Position numbers and translations under genes: made by a program. From Nemertoderma westbladi (Eukaryota; Xenacoelomorpha; Nemertodermatida; Nemertodermatidae), in contig JAUCBJ010001928.1 of the NCBI GenBank assembly GCA_032718475.1, positions 1 through 64,000 on the forward strand: a DNA stretch of 64,000 nt, read 5' to 3'. Below are positions 57,109-64,000 of this stretch, piece by piece. Positions within the stretch are counted from its first letter, which is position 1. Every line of letters begins with the position of its first letter. The notes below the pieces were generated by a model. The model worked only from the letters and a program-made list of their open reading frames with translations. It searched no databases and was not told where the DNA came from.

Positions 57109-58550
57109 CAAGGCTCACCGTTAGAATTAAAGATGGACAACATGTTTGTTTATTTCAGCAGTTGCCTTGGTTATGTACATATGCAGTGAAACAAACCCAC
57201 AGTATGTATATGTATAATCCCTGCAATATACAGTAGGCCTATTCAAAACAGTAGGTTAAACACACTGCGACAATGGTAATCTAAACAGTTGTTTAGAAGG
57301 CTGTTAGTTACCGCGACTACTACTACTACTACTAGGATTGGCATCTGCATTGCATTGCAGCTGCATTTTTAAGAATGCTGTGCCGGCCTGTTGACAAAAT
57401 TTCGCCGCCACAGCTCCCTATCACCCATGACATTTGCTAGATCATCCGCATCTTCATGACCAGTGTCCTTTAAGATGCATCTCAAGAAAGTCATGGGCTG
57501 TCCACCATGCTTATTCACTCCATGAGGCTGCCAAAGTACAAGATTATGCACTGGCTGGTCCTCACGGCGAAAGCAATGTCCTGCAAAGCGAAGGCGGCTT
57601 TGTTCTAGTATCAAGCTTGGGGGAACCAATGAGACACCTCCAATGTTATGTAGTGTCTGGTTGGAGATGTGTGCATTGTACTTGACACAATGAACCCGGC
57701 GTGCAGCATTCTTGTGAATGTGCCATCCAGGGATTGGGTGTCCTCAGCAGTTAGAGCAACTACAGTAGTCTGTATATCGAAGTGACATATCTGGATATAG
57801 TTGATAGGTGCTAAAATGCATAACGGGCAACAATCAGCAACAACGGGCAATAATAAAAGTACAACAATGAGCAAAGTAAAACAATGAGCAACAACGTGTA
57901 ACAATGAGCAAAATGAGTAACAACGAGTAACACAGTGTGTTACAACGAGCAACAATGGGAACAATGATTATACTCAGCCTGACAACAATAAGTAACATAG
58001 TAACTGTAATACAGTAACAAGTAATACACCAGACTGCAATATGTACTGTAAATTACACCAACTGGATACATTAATTTTGCAGTATAATGTACAGTATCCC
58101 ATTAATCCAGAATATACACCATGTCCTGGCCGTGAATATAGTGTCGTTATTTAGGAACATATTGAATGTGAGGTTGTCGAATAACATATAGGAAAGATGG
58201 TAATTTTTCGGACCTCATCTGTACGTAAACGTAAACACCATAGAATAATATTGATAATGATTCCCTATGTAAAACCATGACAATAAATTAGCTGTAACGC
58301 GACAATTAGCCGTAGCGCGACTTTTAGAGTAGCCGTACCGCGAATTTGATAGTCGCGTTATGGCTCCTCTCCCAAAAAATTAGTCGTAACGCGACAGTAG
58401 CCGTAACGCGACGACACCTATTGAATAGGCCTCCTGTATATTGCAGGGATTTTACAGTGGGTTTCACTGGATAACCATAACCAAGGCAACTGCTGAAATA
58501 AACAAATATGCTGTCTATCTTTAATTCTCAAGGTGAGCTTTGAAATTTCA
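57109..58550. mobile_element. Inverted-repeat element carrying a LINE fragment
   Basis: A left arm (57109-57246) containing TTATTTCAGCAGTTGCCTTGG and TCCCTGCAATATACAG is matched inversely at 58429-58550. The 1.2 kb between them includes a fragment of the trinucleotide-tailed LINE (57314-57760) and a GTAACGCGAC-rich block (58295-58420). No transposase is visible, so this is probably a non-autonomous fold-back element that received a LINE insertion. Confidence 0.7.
57314..57760 (-). pseudogene. Trinucleotide-tailed LINE, 3' fragment
   Basis: The minus strand matches the LINE at 32247-33149 over its last 140 or so codons: SLDGTFTRML (after a frame change), then RLRFAGHCFRREDQPVHNL and MGDRELWRRNFVN to the stop, then the 3' end with CTAGTAGTAGTAGTAG (57314-57332). 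It is 5'-truncated near 57760 and has at least one frameshift near 57620-57700. High similarity to the 33-kb copy indicates moderate age. Confidence 0.85.
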
Positions 58551-60670
58551 AGTTTCATCTTGACTAAGTATTGCTTTGAGGTAACTCACTTGACTTAAAC
58601 TCAAGAAAATCTTAGTCGAGGTAAATCTTGAAGTTGATTTCAAGGTCAATCTCAAGATTTTTTGAGTTAACCGGTCCAGATAAGTGGGATCGGCGTAACA
58701 AGCATTTTAATGACAATCCAAATTTGTCATATATGGCATACAAACACCAACATAGGACATAGAAGTACCACCAGTAGTAATTTAATATGAATGCGTCGTT
58801 TGGATGAAGACTAGAAGATTTTATGAAGAGATACTGGTACTTCATATCAAATCACAAGTTTTTACAGTATGTAAGTAAACTGAAAGCATGTGAAATTAAG
58901 TCAACCACTTCTATGTTTATCCAGTCTGCCACTTCCAAGTTTGGTGCGGTGGATCTCAAGCAAATTGGGTGATTTTGACACAGCGAATGTTTTAATTGTT
59001 CAGAATTGTCCGAAGTCAGAAGAAGTACGTTTTATCAGAACTATTTAAGGTCATTTTTGTCAGGTTAAGAATTGCCTGGGCCAAAATATGAAAATATATA
59101 GAATTCGGTTCACAGAACTATATATAATAAATATCCAATCATAAATTAATCATAATTTCAGTTAGTAATGATGTTAGTTAAAAATCATAATATTGGATAG
59201 GTAATTAAAAAAACGTTTTATATAGGCCTACAATTTATTGCAATTTCAAACTCATGAGAATATAATCATAATAATCATATTAATAATCATAATTATGTAT
59301 CTAGCTACATTTAATTATGATTGCAATTTAATAGTAATTGCATATTACTTCCTTAAAAATAATTACCTAATAATGGAGATAATGTTAATATATTAATTTG
59401 TACCTATATTTAATTATTATTACAATTTCAACCACTAGTGGTGCTACATGAGCTAAGTTAAACAAGCACATTAATATTATTATTATTATAACTAAATAGT
59501 TCAACAACAACAATATAAACAAGACTGGTATATCACAGTGTATGGGTCTCTCACAGGGAAGCACAGATTACAGCAGCAGTAAGTTGCTAGATTTAAGCTA
59601 CAGGAGTGCAGAGAAGTGCTGGGCGTTACGGCTAATGCTGCGTTACGGCTAATTCTTCGGGAGAGTTGTGGTAACGCAACTTTCAAAGTCGCGGTACGGC
59701 TAATCTATTGTCTTGGTTTTGCCAGATAGGGGGGTAAACTGGACGCAATAAAAATTCATCCCTCTCCAGGGGAAATTGGACGCAAATAACAGTTGATTAC
59801 TCTCAAAAATAAAACTGTAACCTGTTCTATTGTGTTTAGTTTATTGTTTTGGTTAAAATATAGTGCCACTGTAACCTGCTCCTTTCCCTAAATTGAGAAT
59901 TTAACATTGAGGCGGGATATTAATTCGCCAAGGCGGGTTTTGCGTCGAGTTTCCCCCCTGTCTCTCGGTTTTACATAGGGAATCATTATCAATATTATTC
60001 TATAGTGTATACGTACAGAAGATCTCAAAAAAAAAATGTAATAATGTTTTACAGCATGAGAGTATCCGGGGGGGGGGGGGGGGGGGGGTGTTACCATCTT
60101 TCCTATGTTCTTCGACAACCTAACATCCTTAGATACAGTCTCAAGCACAGGTACAGATTACGTTCAGATATGAATTTACTTTCATTTTGTCATTCCCCAG
60201 CTGCTTCGTGGTGATCCCGACTGGCATGTTGGTGTAGTGAACCACCTTTTCGTGGCCGAACCATTTTCTATCCAACACGTAATTTGTGCAATATTTCGGC
60301 AATATACTGATATACTCATGTATTCCGGTATACCTACGGTACTGTGGTACTCAATACTTATACAGCAATAATTATACAGTAATTAGAAAATTAAGTTTTA
60401 TTATTACAATCCCCCCCCCCCCCCTCTGGATACTCCCAGGTTGTAAAACATTATTACATTACATTTTTCGGACCTCATCTGTACGTAAACGCCATAGAAT
60501 AACATTGATAATGATTCCCTATGTAAGACCAAGACAATAGATTAGCCGTAACGCGACAAGTAGCCATAAATTTTAGAGTAGCCGTACCTCGACTTTCAAA
60601 GTCGCGTTACGGCTACTCTGAAAATTAGCCATAACGCGACTTTCTGTAGAGCGACAGTAGCCGTACCGCC
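58189..60670. repeat. Dispersed blocks with TAGCCGTAACGCGAC in both orientations
   Basis: Three blocks carry this GC-rich 15-mer or its complement GTCGCGTTACGGCTA many times: 58295-58420, 59625-59710 and 60540-60670. A longer direct repeat (TTTTTCGGACCTCATCTGTA then AATGATTCCCTATGTAARACC) precedes the first and third blocks (58189 and 60463). An inverted version at 59965-60040 pairs with 60463-60530. The motif is rich in CpG in an AT-rich background. Confidence 0.75.
59965..60540. repeat. Palindrome with G and C homopolymer tracts
   Basis: The left arm 59965-60090 and the right arm 60410-60540 are inverse copies, including TAATAATGTTTTACA and its complement, a run of about 20 G (60069-60088) and a run of about 15 C (60411-60425). 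About 320 bp of other sequence lies between them. Confidence 0.75.
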
Positions 60671-61735
60671 ACTGTGTGCCGTGCTGGGGTTTTGACAGTG
60701 AAATTCGACCGCGACCATTATTGTATAGAGCCTCGCTCAATGCTGCTTATTGTGCTGTACAATGTACATGCCATGCACCCTGTGTAACATTAGGTATGCA
60801 TAACATTCAGTGATCGAGTCTCCTTTACAATTTGTTACATAATTTAATAAATGTTATTTATTGTTACTTAAATTAATTTGATCTAAATGTTTCTGTACCT
60901 TTATTGTTTGTACTGTTAGTGAATTAAATTGTTGTTTTCTGCAATTCTTTATCCATGTGTTTTCCAATTTTATCCAATTCTTTATCGAAGATGTTCTTTC
61001 TTCTACTATATATGCAAGTATAAGCATATTGCAGTTTTTTCCAACACAAAAAAAGCTCAGAGGTTATGCGATTTTGTGAATTATACAATATTCTTTGGCA
61101 GTTGTATCCACTAGAAGATTATCAGCATCACAGCCATTCCAAGCAAAAGTGAACATTTTGGTGAAAAATAAAAGTACTTAGAAATGCTTTTTTTTGTTTT
61201 GGTTGCAAACATATTGTGCTTCATAAAACTGTTTTCAAATGTTCCATAACCCTCGCCAATTTTTTACAGTGTCGGCAATATGAGACAAAAAAATTTCGGA
61301 AATTCAATATTTTTGGCATAATTGCAAAAAACCAAAGTGGCATGATCTTTACCAAACTGACAATGCCATATATTTTTCAGAATCTTATATCTATGTAGTA
61401 AATAACCATGTTGGTTAAATAATGTACAACTAATAAATATTTTTCTAATAGCATTGTAATGAGTGGATGGAAAATATATCATGACCGTTGCGCTAACGAG
61501 CAATCCAATATTATTGGATATCCAATATTATATATGGATAGGTACTCTGCAGTACTGCTACCGCTGCTAATTATAAGTACAGCAATGCCTGACTGCTGAT
61601 AGGCCTATCAACTATGGTCTGTGCTGGGCTGAAGCCTCATTAATTTTCCAAACTTCCACCAAGTTACATGCTGGCTGGTCTGCCCTTGAAACGAATACCA
61701 ACATGATGAATAATTTGTAACCCAATCCAACTACA
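60671..61735. other. AT-rich non-coding DNA upstream of the LINE ORF1
   Basis: No gene is visible. The last 250 bp or so before 61736 are less AT-rich and may be the 5' UTR with internal promoter of the retrotransposon. Confidence 0.4.
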
Positions 61736-62989
61736 ATGACGAAATCCGGTCGACATAAACGGAGGCAGTCTTCATCATCGGGAACTTATTCAGGTAACAA
61801 CAACATTGGCTTTACATTGCATGACGAACTGGATAAACAAAGTTCTAGACTAGATGGATTTGAGGAAAGCTTCGAAGGCCTTCAATCTAAATTGTCTGGA
61901 ATTATAATCTCTGAAATTAACAAACATACCGGTAAAGAGCGGACTTATTCACCTTCGAGTGGATCCGATAAAAACACCTTCGACCACTCCAATAACAGAG
62001 CAGGCCCAATTACAACTAGGCCTAAAAGGACCGATAATGATGCTGTTTTCGTTTGTGACGCTATTTCCTCTAATGACAGTGGGTCTGATGAATCTACTGG
62101 AACCGCTCAACCATTTCTTGGCTTCTCCGATTCCGACAAGGACGCCCTAATTGTTGCAATACAAGAAAATGTCAACTTCGAATTAGAAGCTATGAAGGGA
62201 ACACTTGAGGATATCCGACGAGAGTTTAACAGGTTACGTGATTCTTCTATCACGCAATTGGATGACATTGAGCAGTACTCGCGTCGAAATTGTATCCTTA
62301 TACACGGAGTTCCTCAGACAACAGAAGAATCTTCTGAAGATAAAACCTTTGAAGTTGTTAAATCGTTCCTGAAGGACAATCTTCTGCTTGACATTGGAGA
62401 ACACGAGTTTGATCGGTGTCATCGTCTGGGGCGTCGTGACATTGTGGCTGGGTCTGGTAACGCTAGTAACGCTGAGAAGTATGGTACTAAAGCCAATATT
62501 AAACACGCGCCGATCATAGTAAAGTTTGTCCGCTATAGAGTACGAGCGAAAGTTTTCTCTCAAGCCCACCGCCTCCGGAATACTGGTTTCTATGTCACCG
62601 AATCATTGACATCATTCCGATCGGGGCTACTTCGAGATGTTCGCACTAAGGGGATTGGTTGGTCCCGTGATGGACGGATTTTCGCTATGGGAACCGCAAA
62701 TCGACCTGTTCTTATCACTGCTAGAAGTGATGTGTCATTGGTTAAGGAATTCACGGAAGAAGATCGAAAAGTTCGTCGACAACTCCTGAATGCCAATAGC
62801 AAACAAAAGTCTACGAAACCTTCCGTTGGTCCTACTGTTGAGATGAAAGATAAACCAAATCCTGCTCCAGGCCCAGCTGCACATCGAGCTACACCGAAAA
62901 CCAATCCTATAACCAATCCTATAAAAATCCCTAATATTGGGAAAGCAAACTTATCTCCCAAAGTCATTGGAAAGAAATCCGTCAAATAA
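61736..62989 (+). CDS. Non-LTR retrotransposon ORF1 protein (L1/Tx1-like)
   Basis: This intact 417-residue frame starts at ATG 61736. Residues 1-150 are polar and Ser-rich. A helical segment (about 140-175, ENVNFELEAMKGTLEDIRRE) precedes LDDIEQYSRRNCILIHGVPQ, the start of an RRM-like fold. Then VVKSFLKDNLLLDIGEHEFD and RCHRLGRRD, and APIIVKFVRYRVRAKVFSQA follow, with a basic Pro/Lys-rich C terminus. This order, coiled coil, RRM and C-terminal basic part, is that of L1-type ORF1 RNA chaperones, which coat the LINE RNA. No endonuclease/RT ORF2 starts in the remaining 1 kb, so the element is either truncated downstream or its ORF2 begins beyond 64000. Domestication cannot be excluded. Confidence 0.8.
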   Translation: MTKSGRHKRRQSSSSGTYSGNNNIGFTLHDELDKQSSRLDGFEESFEGLQSKLSGIIISEINKHTGKERTYSPSSGSDKNTFDHSNNRAGPITTRPKRTDNDAVFVCDAISSNDSGSDESTGTAQPFLGFSDSDKDALIVAIQENVNFELEAMKGTLEDIRREFNRLRDSSITQLDDIEQYSRRNCILIHGVPQTTEESSEDKTFEVVKSFLKDNLLLDIGEHEFDRCHRLGRRDIVAGSGNASNAEKYGTKANIKHAPIIVKFVRYRVRAKVFSQAHRLRNTGFYVTESLTSFRSGLLRDVRTKGIGWSRDGRIFAMGTANRPVLITARSDVSLVKEFTEEDRKVRRQLLNANSKQKSTKPSVGPTVEMKDKPNPAPGPAAHRATPKTNPITNPIKIPNIGKANLSPKVIGKKSVK

Positions 62990-64000
62990 GGTTACAATAT
63001 TTCACAATAAAACAAACAAGGTTAATTTAATTTATTTGCCCACAACGCCAGTGTGAATAATACTAACAAATAAATAGATTTGTTATATTTTATATGCCAT
63101 ATATGTACTCAATTATTTTAATCATATTATTCAGCATGTAAATAAATAAATAAATTTGTACTATTTAGCATGTAAGTAAATAAATATGTACTTATCATTT
63201 TATCAATCAAACTAACAAGGCCGTTAAAATCTAATAGATTATTTTATTACTATCAACAAAATACTATGTATGATAATAATTATACAAACAAACTATTTAC
63301 GTATCATATAATCGTAATAATGCTTGCAAAATTATCGCACAATTATAGCTCCACCCCTTGGCTTAATCTAATAAGGCATTTTTGTTTGTATATTACAATA
63401 TGTTATTTAACAAAAGAACATTATAATACACTTGTACAAAACACAGGAGTATTGTAATATATTATTTGTGTAAGGCCCCTTTAATAGTAATTCAAGTATA
63501 TTACCCACAAAGCTCAAATTAGTTTAAAACATGGCCCGGCATGGACCGTAATAATCAGGCATATCTCGTTATACAGACTAACTTTACTTGAACCTTGATC
63601 TTTATTTGTATCTCGTATTATTTTTTTTTGTGTGTGCTTGTCTAGATAGGTTGTTTAGTGATTATTTTGTAGTATATTGTAACTTTAGGTTTTTAGCGGT
63701 ATTGTATAGGTAATAAGGGAGCAACTGGGAGGGTACTTTAGTACTTTGCTATTGCTTTTAGTACTTTTGTTTTGCTTTTTGTTTTTGTTGTTTGGACTTT
63801 GACTCATTCAAACTGTTCTTTATAGGTATCTGTAGTTTACTTTCTTATTTAGTTAGTCTCAGTAGGAAGGCCTAATTATATTGCATGACTTCCTATATTC
63901 AGTAGTGTAGATAAAAATCACACCTAAATTTTTCTAGTTGTAGTTGTTCCTCCTCTATACATTTTTTAGAGGGGATTTGCTTTCATCTTTAAACTGGTAC
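62990..64000. other. AT-rich non-coding DNA after ORF1
   Basis: No ORF2 start is recognised. AAATAAATAAATA-type short repeats lie near 63140-63190; the remainder is unique AT- and T-rich sequence to the window end. Confidence 0.45.

Noticed and set aside
60005-60540. Frames containing poly-Gly or poly-Pro
   Set aside because: The residues come from the G and C homopolymer tracts; they are not proteins.

Overview
The window is AT-rich, intron-bearing animal DNA, most likely from a non-vertebrate metazoan. It holds pieces of three host genes, all else being mobile elements and repeats. There is no bacterial gene organisation. The species cannot be named from the sequence alone.

Layout. 1-2732 is the 3' end of one copy of a large BEL/Pao-type LTR element (plus strand), with an internal deletion. 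3470-6306 is a 21-bp minisatellite with an 861-bp higher-order period. 8189-12796 is a decayed PIF/Harbinger DNA transposon. A non-LTR retrotransposon sits inside it (8481-10268), and that is itself split by a poly(A) retroposon (9594-9914, 15-bp target duplication). 13233-32246 is the main feature: a 19,014-bp BEL/Pao element on the minus strand. It has 1,260-bp LTRs (TGTA...TACA) differing at one base and a 5-bp target duplication (GATGG). It lies inside the reverse-transcriptase ORF of another non-LTR element, whose halves are at about 13020-13232 and 32247-33149. Besides Gag-Pol (28472-20414) it carries a second long ORF (18786-14571, about 1,400 codons). I do not recognise this protein. 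It ends in three zinc-knuckle-like motifs and a basic tail and shows no envelope features.

33815-35233 is a single-exon SLC32/VIAAT-like amino-acid transporter, the only apparently intact host gene. On the minus strand between 42665 and 56831 are exons 2 and 3 of two globin paralogues, with splice sites at the classical globin positions B12.2 and G7.0. Their first exons were not found. The globin introns and surrounding DNA are full of fold-back elements, tandem repeats and homopolymer tracts. At 57-61 kb is a patchwork of inverted-repeat elements with a GC-rich motif, and at 61736-62989 an intact non-LTR retrotransposon ORF1.

How it fits together. Nesting gives a relative history: Harbinger, then a LINE inside it, then a poly(A) retroposon inside that LINE; separately a trinucleotide-tailed LINE, then the 19-kb BEL element inside it. 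The near-identical LTRs make the BEL insertion very recent, yet its frames carry two indels in ORF2, one shift in RT and two in-frame stops. It was therefore either copied in trans or carries assembly errors. The second, diverged copy at the left edge shows that the unknown ORF2 belongs to the family and is not a chance passenger.
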